This document shows positions 1 through 8,636 of a stretch of DNA of 64,000 nt, in pieces. Both the position numbers and the translations under genes were made by a program. How positions within the stretch are numbered: the stretch's first letter is position 1; every line of letters begins with the position of its first letter. This DNA is from Aquirickettsiella gammari. Its GTDB lineage: Bacteria > Pseudomonadota > Gammaproteobacteria > Diplorickettsiales > Diplorickettsiaceae. The notes beneath the pieces are model-generated. The model was not told the origin of the DNA. It did not search any database and worked only from the letters and a program-made list of their open reading frames with translations. Where the stretch lies: the NCBI GenBank assembly GCA_963701065.1, contig OY969558.1:930001-994000 (forward strand), given 5' to 3'.

Positions 1-3000
1 GCAGGAGAGTTTGACTATTCTGGTTCGCAAGCAATTAAGGCACTCAAAGAAGAAAATATTAGATCAATATTAATTAACCCAAATATTGCAACTGTTCAGA
101 CTGATTCCAGTTTAGCGGATGAAATCTATCTGCAGCCGCTAAATTTCAACACGGTTAAACGAATTATTATTAAGGAAAAACCAGATGGTCTATTACTTGG
201 TTTTGGAGGACAAACTGCACTAAATTTAGGTTTAGAATTAGAAGAAAAAAAAATATTAAAAAAATATAAGGTAGCTGTATTAGGTACAGCGGTTGAGTCT
301 ATTCGTCAAACAGAAGATAGAGATCTTTTTAAAGCCGCTTTAGCAAAGATAGGCATAAAATCACCGCTTAGTTTTGTTGTAAAAAACGTTGCCGAAGCGC
401 TCAATGCGGCAGAGAAGATAGGTTACCCTATTATGTTGCGCTCAGGTTTTTCTTTAGGTGGATTGGGTTCCGGGAAAATTATTAATCGAGAAATGCTTGA
501 GCTGCGCGCGCAAGAAAGCTTAGCCGCAGCGCCGCAAATATTAATAGAAGAATATTTATTTGGATGGAAAGAATTTGAATATGAGATTGTACGTGATATA
601 GGGGGTAATGCTTTAACGATTTGTAATATGGAAAATATGGATGCGATGGGAATCCATACCGGTGAAAGTATTGTTGTTGCGCCTGCACAGACCTTAAGTA
701 ACGAGCAGCATCAGATATTGCGCAATATAGCCTTGCAAGTGGCTAACCATTTTAGCATTATTGGCGAATGTAATATTCAATTTGCCATTAATCCTAAAAA
801 TGGCGATTACCGGGTTATCGAAATGAATGCGCGTTTATCGCGTTCGAGTGCTTTGGCGTCTAAAGCGACCGGCTATCCTTTAGCTTTTATTGCCACTAAG
901 TTAGCATTGGGATATCACCTATGCGAAATAAAAAATAGTGTAACTCAGGTGACAAGTGCTTATTTTGAACCCGCACTCGATTACATTGTGGTAAAAATCC
1001 CGCGTTGGGATACACATAAATTGAAAGCAGCCGAAAGAACGATTGGTACGGAGATGAAAAGTGTCGGTGAGGTGATGGCGATAGGGCGATCATTTCCAGA
1101 AGCACTACAAAAAGCGGTTGGAATGTTAAATAAAGGCGCTTCCTGTTTAATGGATTATCCCGAAGTAATTGATAATCCTCGTAATGAAATACAATTTGCC
1201 ACGGATAGGCGTTTATTTGCTTTATATCAATTTTTTAAAAATGGCGGCACAGTAGTACAAGCGCAAAATTTATCACAAATTAATTATTGGTTTTTGTCAC
1301 ATATTTATGGATTAACCGAATTAGAAAAGCAGTTAAATCAGCAAAAGCTAAATAAGCAGCTACTCTATCAGCTAAAGCAAGCTGGTTTTTCAGATAGCTT
1401 TATTGCTAAAGCAAAAAGTAAGTCAGAAAAACAAATTCGATGTTTACGCTTAAAATATGGCATTGTTCCTTTTGTGAAACAAATCGATACATTAGCTGGC
1501 GAATTTGCTGCGCAAACGAATTATCTTTATTTAACGTATCATGGGGTTGAACATGATATTGCTCCCGCTGTACACAGACCTATTGTTGTATTAGGTTCTG
1601 GTCCTTATTCGATTGGTTCATCCGTTGAGTTTGATTGGTGTGCAGTTAATACCGCACAAACGTTACGCCGATTGAAAGAAATAGCTATTATTATCAATTC
1701 GAATCCTGAAACCGTGTCAACTGATTATGATGAATCAGATCGGCTTTATTTTGAACAGCTTAGCTTTGAACGTGTCCAGGATATTGTAGATTTTGAATCA
1801 GCAAAAGGTATTATCGTTTCCGTGGGTGGGCAGATTGCTAATAACTTAGCAGTACCCTTAGCAAAAGCGGGTTATCATTTATTGGGTACGGATCCACGCT
1901 TTATTGATCGAGCTGAAAATCGTGAAAAATTTTCTGCATTATTAAATACATTGGGTATTGATCAACCATCCTGGGAACGTATTAGCAGTTTAAGTAAGGC
2001 AAAAGCATTTGCAGCAAAAGTAGCTTATCCAGTCTTGATAAGACCCTCTTATATTTTATCTGGTTCTGCGATGAACGTTGTATTTGATGCTGAATCTTTA
2101 GAACAACATTTACAGGCAGCCGCGCGAGTTTCGCAAGATTATCCGGTAGTCGTTTCTAAATTTGTTCAGGAAGCGAAAGAATTAGAGATAGATGGTGTTG
2201 CAAAGCAGGGCAATATTGTTATTGAAGCAATTTCAGAACACATTGAAAATGCGGGCGTCCATTCTGGTGATGCAACAGTTGTGCTGCCGCCGCAGAAATT
2301 GTATTTGGAAACCATACGCCGCACTAAAAGAATCGCGCGTAAAATTGTAAAAGCATTGCATATCACAGGCCCTTTTAATATCCAATTTATTGCTAAAAAT
2401 AATGATATTCAAGTCATTGAATGTAATTTACGTGCTTCGCGTTCTTTCCCGTTTGTTTCTAAGGTAACAGGTCATAATTTAATACAAATAGCAACAGAAG
2501 TAATGCTTAATAAGCATCAACCCAAACATTATGAAACCTTAGAGTTAGACTATGTCGGCGTAAAAGCAGCGCAATTTTCTTATAGTCGTTTAAAAGGCGC
2601 CAATCCAGTGGCGCAAGTTGAAATGGCTTCTACGGGTGAGGTGGCCTGTATTGCGGAAGATTTGGTGGAAGCTTTTTACAAAGCATGGCTGGCAACCGAT
2701 CAAACCATCGGAGAGAAGAAGTTATTATTAAGTATTGCAGATAGTTATAAAATGAAACTTTTACCCTGGATAAAACAGTTAGATGAAAAGGGGTGGCTTA
2801 TTTATAGTACCGAGGGAACCCATCAATTTTTAAGTCAACATGGGATTGCCTCTTATTTTGTTAATAAAACCAGTGAGGCAAAGAAACCGAATATAAAAGA
2901 TTTAATTACCCAGCGTAAAATAGCAGGAATTATTAATATTCCAAGTTCCTCGACTGGGTTACAGCAAACTGATGGCTTTTTGATTCGACGTTTAGCTATT

Positions 3001-3126
3001 GATCATCATATTCCTTTGATTACCAATGCTCAGATTGCACAGATTATTTTGCAATGTTTAGTCAGTTTGTGGGGTAAAGAATTGTCTGTGGAGTCTTGGC
3101 AAAGCTTAGTCGGTAAGAATAATTGA
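1..3126 (+). CDS. carB: Carbamoyl-phosphate synthase large subunit (5' partial)
   Basis: Makes carbamoyl phosphate from bicarbonate, ATP and ammonia supplied by CarA; first step of pyrimidine and arginine synthesis. The frame is open from base 1, which reads AGEFDYSGSQ, equivalent to about residue 22 of E. coli CarB, so roughly 20 N-terminal residues lie outside; 1041 codons are present. Both ATP-grasp halves are visible (first half with EMNARLSRSSALASKATGY near codon 275, second half with RPSYILSGSAMNV near codon 680), followed by a C-terminal allosteric MGS-like domain. Sequence character is odd: QTNYLYLTY, GSSVEFDWCAV and KFVQEAKE are typical of eukaryotic CAD and Bacteroidetes synthetases and not of E. 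coli CarB. pyrB follows after 17 bases. Function is certain; the origin of the gene is inference. Confidence 0.97.
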   Translation, partial: AGEFDYSGSQAIKALKEENIRSILINPNIATVQTDSSLADEIYLQPLNFNTVKRIIIKEKPDGLLLGFGGQTALNLGLELEEKKILKKYKVAVLGTAVESIRQTEDRDLFKAALAKIGIKSPLSFVVKNVAEALNAAEKIGYPIMLRSGFSLGGLGSGKIINREMLELRAQESLAAAPQILIEEYLFGWKEFEYEIVRDIGGNALTICNMENMDAMGIHTGESIVVAPAQTLSNEQHQILRNIALQVANHFSIIGECNIQFAINPKNGDYRVIEMNARLSRSSALASKATGYPLAFIATKLALGYHLCEIKNSVTQVTSAYFEPALDYIVVKIPRWDTHKLKAAERTIGTEMKSVGEVMAIGRSFPEALQKAVGMLNKGASCLMDYPEVIDNPRNEIQFATDRRLFALYQFFKNGGTVVQAQNLSQINYWFLSHIYGLTELEKQLNQQKLNKQLLYQLKQAGFSDSFIAKAKSKSEKQIRCLRLKYGIVPFVKQIDTLAGEFAAQTNYLYLTYHGVEHDIAPAVHRPIVVLGSGPYSIGSSVEFDWCAVNTAQTLRRLKEIAIIINSNPETVSTDYDESDRLYFEQLSFERVQDIVDFESAKGIIVSVGGQIANNLAVPLAKAGYHLLGTDPRFIDRAENREKFSALLNTLGIDQPSWERISSLSKAKAFAAKVAYPVLIRPSYILSGSAMNVVFDAESLEQHLQAAARVSQDYPVVVSKFVQEAKELEIDGVAKQGNIVIEAISEHIENAGVHSGDATVVLPPQKLYLETIRRTKRIARKIVKALHITGPFNIQFIAKNNDIQVIECNLRASRSFPFVSKVTGHNLIQIATEVMLNKHQPKHYETLELDYVGVKAAQFSYSRLKGANPVAQVEMASTGEVACIAEDLVEAFYKAWLATDQTIGEKKLLLSIADSYKMKLLPWIKQLDEKGWLIYSTEGTHQFLSQHGIASYFVNKTSEAKKPNIKDLITQRKIAGIINIPSSSTGLQQTDGFLIRRLAIDHHIPLITNAQIAQIILQCLVSLWGKELSVESWQSLVGKNN

Positions 3127-3143
3127 TTGATTTAATTTGAATC

Positions 3144-4079
3144 GTGAGTGAATTTATGTCTAATATATTTTTTGATAAGGATATTATTTCAATTCGTGAT
3201 CTTTCACTAACCGAAATAAATCTAATATTAAAGCTGGCCAAAAAATTCAAGAAAAAACCTCCTAAAAAATATCTTCTTAATAAGATAATAGCCCATTGTT
3301 TTTTTGAGCCCTCAACGCGTACACGTTTATCATTCGAAACAGCTACTTTACGTTTAGGTGGACAAGTTATAGGTTTCTCTAATAGTGAAAACATTTCTAC
3401 TAAAAAAGGTGAAGATTTAAGCGACACTATTAGGACAATTTCTTATTATGCCGATCTGATTATCATTCGACATCCACGCGAAGGAGCGGCACGTTTAGCG
3501 GCAGAGGTATCCGATAAACCTATTATTAATGCGGGAGATGGTGCCAATCAACATCCTACCCAGGCTTTAGCCGATTTATTCACTATCCAGGAAGCGCAAG
3601 GAAATTTAGAAGGTTTGTCTATCGCTTTAGTCGGTGATCTAAAGTATGGGCGGGTAATTCATTCTTTATTACAAATTTGTGCATTATTTAATATGCGCCT
3701 ATTTTTGCTTGCGCCCTCCTTATTGGCATTGCCGGAAGCACTATGTGATGAATTAAAGCATCAAGGTATTCGATTTTCTTTTCACTCAAACTTAGATGAA
3801 ATTATTTCTAGAGTTGATATTTTATATATGACGCGCTTACAACGAGAAAGATTTACTGAATCCGAGCATGAATTGTTTGAAAGTCAGTATGTTTTAACCC
3901 CTGATAAGTTAAAAAAAGCTAAAACTAATTTGAAAATTTTACATCCTTTACCAAGAGCCGGTGAGATCGATAAATTAATTGATAAGTTGCCTTATGCCTT
4001 TTACTTTAATCAAGTTGCTAATGCAATTTATATAAGACAAGCCATTTTGGCCTTATTACTCGGGAAAATAGAATCTTAA
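3144..4079 (+). CDS. pyrB: Aspartate carbamoyltransferase catalytic subunit
   Basis: Condenses carbamoyl phosphate with aspartate to carbamoyl aspartate, second step of UMP synthesis. About 311 residues, usual family length. Carbamoyl-phosphate binding motif FEPSTRTRLSFE is followed by RHPREGAARLA, NAGDGANQHPTQAL, GDLKYGR and HPLPRAGEID, all diagnostic. It is of the E. coli PyrB class that assembles with regulatory PyrI, which is the next gene. The frame can start at GTG 3144 or at ATG 3156; neither has a strong ribosome site, and either fits the family start. In operon with carB upstream and pyrI, pyrC downstream. Confidence 0.97.
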   Translation: MSEFMSNIFFDKDIISIRDLSLTEINLILKLAKKFKKKPPKKYLLNKIIAHCFFEPSTRTRLSFETATLRLGGQVIGFSNSENISTKKGEDLSDTIRTISYYADLIIIRHPREGAARLAAEVSDKPIINAGDGANQHPTQALADLFTIQEAQGNLEGLSIALVGDLKYGRVIHSLLQICALFNMRLFLLAPSLLALPEALCDELKHQGIRFSFHSNLDEIISRVDILYMTRLQRERFTESEHELFESQYVLTPDKLKKAKTNLKILHPLPRAGEIDKLIDKLPYAFYFNQVANAIYIRQAILALLLGKIES

Positions 4080-4104
4080 AAAATATTTTTTGGATTTATC
4101 CGCT

Positions 4105-4563
4105 ATGATTAAAACTCGTTTGGTTTCCGCCATTGATAATGGTGTTGTGATTGATCATATCCCAGCAGGTCAGTCACTTAAAATTATGCGCTTATTGCAC
4201 GCGGTAAATAGTAAACAACGTGTTACTTTAGGCCTTAATTTAAGGAGTAAAACACTTAAATTAAAAGATTTAATTAAAATTGAAAATCGTGCGCTTACTC
4301 GCCAAGAAATTGACCAAGTCGCTATTTTTGCTCCGGGCGCTACAATAAATCGAATTGAAAATTTTAAGGTAAGTGAAAAAATTAATTGTCAATTACCCGA
4401 AACTATTCATGATGTCTTGGTGTGCCCTAATTTAAATTGTATTAATCGTTTTGAGTCTAGAGCTTGTTTTAAACTCGAGGGTTCGCAAAAACGCATTAAA
4501 CTTCGATGCTTTTATTGCGAAAAACAATTTGAACGTGATCAAGTTGAAGAAGTTAATTTGTGA
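4105..4563 (+). CDS. pyrI: Aspartate carbamoyltransferase regulatory chain
   Basis: Regulatory subunit that binds nucleotides and zinc and makes PyrB allosteric. The N-terminal part carries VVIDHIPAG and LGLNLRSK, matching the nucleotide-binding domain; the C-terminal zinc domain has four cysteines as CPNLNC and CFYC. I chose ATG 4105, which has GGAT about ten bases upstream; a TTG at 4090 in the same frame lacks a ribosome site. The stop codon overlaps the pyrC start (GTGA), so the two are probably translationally coupled. Confidence 0.95.
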   Translation: MIKTRLVSAIDNGVVIDHIPAGQSLKIMRLLHAVNSKQRVTLGLNLRSKTLKLKDLIKIENRALTRQEIDQVAIFAPGATINRIENFKVSEKINCQLPETIHDVLVCPNLNCINRFESRACFKLEGSQKRIKLRCFYCEKQFERDQVEEVNL

Positions 4564-5786
4564 TCTCTATAAATAATATACAAACTGTAGAAAATAAACG
4601 TCAAAATATTGAAATTGCTAGCAATCAGCAAATTACCATAGAAGCTAGCCATTTATTATTATTGCCGGGGTTAATTGATCCCCATGTGCATTTTCGAACA
4701 CCCGGATTAGAGTATAAGGAAGATTGGAAAACGGCGGCTAAGGCTAGTATAAAAGGCGGCTATACAACAGTTTTTGACATGCCAAACACTTTACCCCCTA
4801 CGGTTACCCAGATTGCATTAAAAGAAAAGAAAGCGCTTATTGAGGCTCAATTAAAAGAAGCGAAAATACCTTTGCGTTATCATTTATTCTTTGGTGCTGA
4901 TAAGCATCATCTGAATGAAATAAGCAAAGTAAAAGGACAAGTAATCGGTATCAAAGTTTTTATGGGTTGTAGCACAGGAGGCTTAGTCATAGATGATGAT
5001 GAAAGCTTACAGGCTATATTTAAAATAGCGGCTAAAGAAAACATGTTAGTGGCTGTTCATGCCGAAGATGAATATCGATTAAAAGAAAACGCAAAAAAAA
5101 ATAACGGATTACTAAATTATGCAATACATTCAAAAATTCGTGATGAAACTGCGGCAGCAATAGCGGTAAAAAAAGCAATTCAGTTAGTTCGCTTGTATGG
5201 AACTCGTTTGTATATTTTGCATACCAGTACGCGTCAAGAAATTGATTTAATTGCACAGGCTAAGGAGGAAGGCTTGCCTGTTTTTGCCGAAACAACGCCA
5301 CATCATTTGTTTTTAAATATAAATGATTATGCGAGTTTGAAAGGGAAAGCTGTTATGAATCCTCCACTACGATCCATAGAACATCAAGATGCGCTGTTTA
5401 AGGCTATAAAGTCAGGTATTATCGACACTATAGGTTCTGATCATGCCCCACATACACTAGAAGAAAAAGCAAGGCCTTATGGCAGTTGTCCTTCAGGAGT
5501 GCCAGGGATAGAGACCACTTTGCCATTACTAATCGAAGCCTATCATCAAGGTTTACTTTCATTAAAGAACATAGTGGATTTAACTTCACGGCGTGCGAAA
5601 GAAATATTTCAATTACCCGACTATGCGGATGATTACGTTTTAGTTGATTTATCCTTAGCAAGACGCGTTGAAGAAAAACAGCTGAAGACTAAATGTCAGT
5701 GGTCACCTTTTACAGGACGTCTATTAAGAGGTTGGCCTGTTATTATCGTATTAAAAAATCATGTGTATGATTTGGCGCGCCTATGA
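4560..5786 (+). CDS. pyrC: Dihydroorotase, type I
   Basis: Cyclises carbamoyl aspartate to dihydroorotate. Amidohydrolase of 408 residues. Metal ligands visible are HVH at H42/H44, the lysine in GIKVFMG that should be carboxylated, VAVHAEDE, and the catalytic aspartate in GSDHAPHTLEEK. Motifs are of the longer type I class (as in CAD and Bacteroidetes) rather than the short type II PyrC of E. coli. Starts with GTG overlapping the pyrI stop. The 3' end overlaps the convergent hemY stop by 6 bases. N-terminal segment before the first metal motif is short (about 34 residues), so part of the non-catalytic beta domain is reduced. Confidence 0.95.
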   Translation: MISINNIQTVENKRQNIEIASNQQITIEASHLLLLPGLIDPHVHFRTPGLEYKEDWKTAAKASIKGGYTTVFDMPNTLPPTVTQIALKEKKALIEAQLKEAKIPLRYHLFFGADKHHLNEISKVKGQVIGIKVFMGCSTGGLVIDDDESLQAIFKIAAKENMLVAVHAEDEYRLKENAKKNNGLLNYAIHSKIRDETAAAIAVKKAIQLVRLYGTRLYILHTSTRQEIDLIAQAKEEGLPVFAETTPHHLFLNINDYASLKGKAVMNPPLRSIEHQDALFKAIKSGIIDTIGSDHAPHTLEEKARPYGSCPSGVPGIETTLPLLIEAYHQGLLSLKNIVDLTSRRAKEIFQLPDYADDYVLVDLSLARRVEEKQLKTKCQWSPFTGRLLRGWPVIIVLKNHVYDLARL

Positions 5787-6668
5787 CTTCTTTTTAGTTA
5801 ATCCCTTTTTAAACCATTCTAATGCTCGTAGCGGTTCTTCTAAGCCTTCAAACAGTTCGCCTAGTTCAAGATAAGTTTCTGCGTTAGAAGCGTCATAAAT
5901 TAAACTCTTTTCTAGATAATCTCGCGCTTTACCCCATAACTTTCTTTGTTTACAGAGACGACCTAAACTTAATAACAAATAAGGGTCATCCGGATGTTTT
6001 TTAAGCCATTTTTCAGCTAAGGCTAACTGACGGGTAGGATTAGTACTTTTAATAAGGCTGTAGCTTGAAACTATTGGGCCAAACCATTGCTTTTTTACTT
6101 GTTTAGTTATTAGCAATTCAGCTTTTGTATCTTCATGGTGTCTTATGAGAGCTTTAATATAAAAATTGAAAAGTATCGGATCTTTTTTTAATGCGGGAGA
6201 TAAGTTACGCCAAGTATTTTCGAGTGTTAGCAAGTTATCGGTATATTTTTCTTCACTTAATAAGCCTTCATAACTTTCTTGCTGTAAGTTTAAAATTTGT
6301 TGTTTAGATATCCAGGATTTTTTTTCTAATTGTGGTAAAGCCGCTAAGATATTTTGCCAATTCTGTGGTTTTTGATAAATTATTGTAAATAAACGTTGGC
6401 TGTCGATGGCGTCTATTTTACTTAAGCGTTTATTATTTAAATTATTACACCAATGTTGGGGTAATCCTAGCAAATATTTAATTAGACGGATTAAATAATA
6501 AAATAAAATAAAACCAGTAATTAAAATAAGTACAATTAACCATAAAGGCATTTCTAAGGCAAGGTGATGCCATGTAATTAATACATAACCCGGATCAGTT
6601 GTTATTTTAATGCCGATCCAAACGGAAATAGCGAGGACCAATAAGAATATAAAAAACCGATGCATCAA
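5781..6668 (-). CDS. hemY: HemY-like membrane TPR protein
   Basis: Inner-membrane protein co-transcribed with haem synthesis genes; exact biochemical role in the family is unsettled and it is not a protoporphyrinogen oxidase. Two N-terminal membrane segments (about residues 5-23 and 40-65) precede a soluble helical part with TPR-like repeats, clearest near the C-terminus (DPYLLLSLGRLCKQRKLW, AETYLELGELFEGL). 295 residues, somewhat shorter than E. coli HemY (about 400). Overlaps hemX by 4 bases. Confidence 0.88.
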   Translation of the reverse strand: MMHRFFIFLLVLAISVWIGIKITTDPGYVLITWHHLALEMPLWLIVLILITGFILFYYLIRLIKYLLGLPQHWCNNLNNKRLSKIDAIDSQRLFTIIYQKPQNWQNILAALPQLEKKSWISKQQILNLQQESYEGLLSEEKYTDNLLTLENTWRNLSPALKKDPILFNFYIKALIRHHEDTKAELLITKQVKKQWFGPIVSSYSLIKSTNPTRQLALAEKWLKKHPDDPYLLLSLGRLCKQRKLWGKARDYLEKSLIYDASNAETYLELGELFEGLEEPLRALEWFKKGLTKKKS

Positions 6669-7702
6669 GAGGTTTCCTTTTGATTAGCGGTAGTCATGGC
6701 AGTAGGTGGCGTTGCTTTTATAGTATAAAGGACTTCTAATATAGCATTTAAATTTAAAGGAAAAGTTGGGAAATCTATTTTTTTGAGCTGGTTAATAGTT
6801 TGCATAATAGTTTGGGTTATAACGGAATCAGAGGCAAAATTTGTTTGTACGCTTTCTTGAAATTGCTGCAAGCTAGACTGATAAATAGCAGGTTCATCGT
6901 GTAATAAAGCCCATTGTGCTTGCTGTAATAATAATTGTAGATTGTGTTGTAAATATTGTAGCTCTGCTTCTGGCAATAAAGGTTCTATCGGTTTGTCTAG
7001 GCGGCGAATAACTATTAGCTGTCGAAAGCTTTTAAAGCTATCTTGAATCGCGCCAATCCATTTTTTTTCTTCCGGACCATTTGTTGTGGCGTTAGTAATA
7101 GTTGTTACAGGGATAGCCGTTGACAATAAAGGCAATTGCGAAATTTTCATTTGTAAGTCATGTAGTTGCGCTAAAGTAGCCGCTAGATCAATATGAGGTA
7201 ATGCCTTTAAGCTAGCTATAGAGCTAGCTACTAAACCACGCAGATTTTCTAAGCGAAAGTCAGAGCTTATTATCTGGTCCAATTGATTTTGTGCAAATGT
7301 TAATGCCATCAAGGCGCTGTCTGAATTATGGAGATAAGTGAGATTATAATGAGCTAGCTGCGTCAGCTGTTTAACATTAGCGAGTAATATAATGTTATTA
7401 TTTGCTGAGAATTTTTCTGTTATGAAATTTTGTAACTGGCTTATATGGTTTTTTAGGTGTTCATCGTTGTTTTGATTTTGCAAAACTTTTGTTTGTATTT
7501 CGGATAGTTGATGTTGATATTCAAGTAATTGGTCTTTATTTTTTAATACTAAAACCCCCAGAATAAAAAATGAAGTTAAGCAAAGGATGAACAATAAACC
7601 AATAGCACACCACGTGATACGAGTTTTTGGGTCTGAACGATAATTTTTTTTATCCTCTAACTTGGTTTTTTCTGTGATCGGGGTAGTCGGCTGTGATTCC
7701 AT
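6665..7702 (-). CDS. hemX: HemX-like membrane protein
   Basis: Conserved partner of HemD and HemY; in many gammaproteobacteria this gene was annotated as a uroporphyrinogen methyltransferase but lacks that domain. Here it has a short charged cytoplasmic N-terminus, one membrane span near residues 30-53, a coiled-coil stretch (about 55-95) and a periplasmic helical domain with a Gln/Leu-rich segment. The first in-frame ATG lies inside hemD, giving a 46-base overlap; the next ATG is too far downstream to be credible. Confidence 0.88.
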   Translation of the reverse strand: MESQPTTPITEKTKLEDKKNYRSDPKTRITWCAIGLLFILCLTSFFILGVLVLKNKDQLLEYQHQLSEIQTKVLQNQNNDEHLKNHISQLQNFITEKFSANNNIILLANVKQLTQLAHYNLTYLHNSDSALMALTFAQNQLDQIISSDFRLENLRGLVASSIASLKALPHIDLAATLAQLHDLQMKISQLPLLSTAIPVTTITNATTNGPEEKKWIGAIQDSFKSFRQLIVIRRLDKPIEPLLPEAELQYLQHNLQLLLQQAQWALLHDEPAIYQSSLQQFQESVQTNFASDSVITQTIMQTINQLKKIDFPTFPLNLNAILEVLYTIKATPPTAMTTANQKETS

Positions 7703-8466
7703 GTAGATTGCTCCCGCCAGGAAAACAAGGTTTGTAAAATAGCTGTATTGCTCGCATTATCCGATATTAAAGGAGATTTGACAAAACCTAGTTTTTTCGC
7801 GCTATCGGCAATACGTGGGCTTATTACCAGCAGTTGCTTTTCAAACAAAATATCTTGCCAGATAGGATATAACAAATGAACAAGATTTTTTAATCCGCTG
7901 TTACTAGTACAAATAATGACATCAACTGCGTTTTTATCGGGAATATTATTTTTAGCAGGGTCAGGGAGTTGACGTTTATAAACGTTTAGACGGTTGACAT
8001 GAGCCCCCCTCGATTTAAGCTCCTTTGCTAAATATAAGCGGCCACCTTGCCCTTTCAGGATTAGAATTTTCTTTTGCCTTAGATCTTGTAGTGCAGGTAG
8101 TGTTAACAGGCCCGTTCCACTAAAATCTTTTTCGGGATAGTAATCAGTGGGTAGCTTATGTTGTTTTAATGCCAATACAGTCCCAGGACCTGTCGCGACT
8201 GTTTTGACGTGTTTAGGCCAGTCGGGCCAAAGCTTATGTATAGGATAGGCGGTTTTAAAAACCGCGTTAGGGCTAATAAATAGGACGAAATCGTAAGTCG
8301 GTAATTTTTTTAGTGCTAATGTCAGTGGCTTTATAGGAGTTGGTGCAATTTCTAAGCTAGGAAAACAGATAGCTATTCCATTAGAGAGTCTGATTTTAAT
8401 AGCCAACTCATGTGCTTGATGAGCGGGCCGTGTAATAAGGATCTTCAAATCTAGTAGTGATTTCAT
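7657..8466 (-). CDS. hemD: Uroporphyrinogen-III synthase
   Basis: Cyclises hydroxymethylbilane to uroporphyrinogen III with inversion of ring D. Family is weakly conserved; recognised from the two-lobed pattern with VLFISPNAVFKTAY, VATGPGTVLALKQ, ILILKGQGGRLYLAKELKSRGAHV and VDVIICTSNSGLKNL. 269 residues, usual length. First gene of a minus-strand hemDXY unit; hemC is not upstream, unlike many relatives, because pgk lies divergent there. Confidence 0.9.
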   Translation of the reverse strand: MKSLLDLKILITRPAHQAHELAIKIRLSNGIAICFPSLEIAPTPIKPLTLALKKLPTYDFVLFISPNAVFKTAYPIHKLWPDWPKHVKTVATGPGTVLALKQHKLPTDYYPEKDFSGTGLLTLPALQDLRQKKILILKGQGGRLYLAKELKSRGAHVNRLNVYKRQLPDPAKNNIPDKNAVDVIICTSNSGLKNLVHLLYPIWQDILFEKQLLVISPRIADSAKKLGFVKSPLISDNASNTAILQTLFSWREQSTWNHSRLPRSQKKPS

Positions 8467-8520
8467 AGCCCCATTAAGGTATCGTTAATTTCGCTGAGAA
8501 TCAATTACTCAATCATTTTT

Positions 8521-8563
8521 GCTGATTTTTGATTAAATTTCAGTGTAAATGGTAAAAATCAGC
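8521..8563. repeat. 10-bp perfect inverted repeat between hemD and pgk
   Basis: GCTGATTTTT at 8521-8530 and its exact reverse complement at 8554-8563, separated by 23 bases, in the 170-base divergent region between hemD and pgk. Half-site centres lie 33 bases apart, about three helical turns, which would suit a dimeric regulator. A T-rich stretch follows at about 8568-8575, so an RNA hairpin in the pgk leader is the alternative. Binding protein unknown. Confidence 0.55.
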
Positions 8564-8636
8564 GGTTATTTTTTTAAGGCTAATGTTTATCTGATAGTTT
8601 TCAGTTAAACTAAAATCTTTGCTTAAGCGGTTATTT

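Noticed and set aside
3062..3427. 121-codon frame on the minus strand across the carB/pyrB junction
   Set aside because: Opposes two certain genes and shows no family features.
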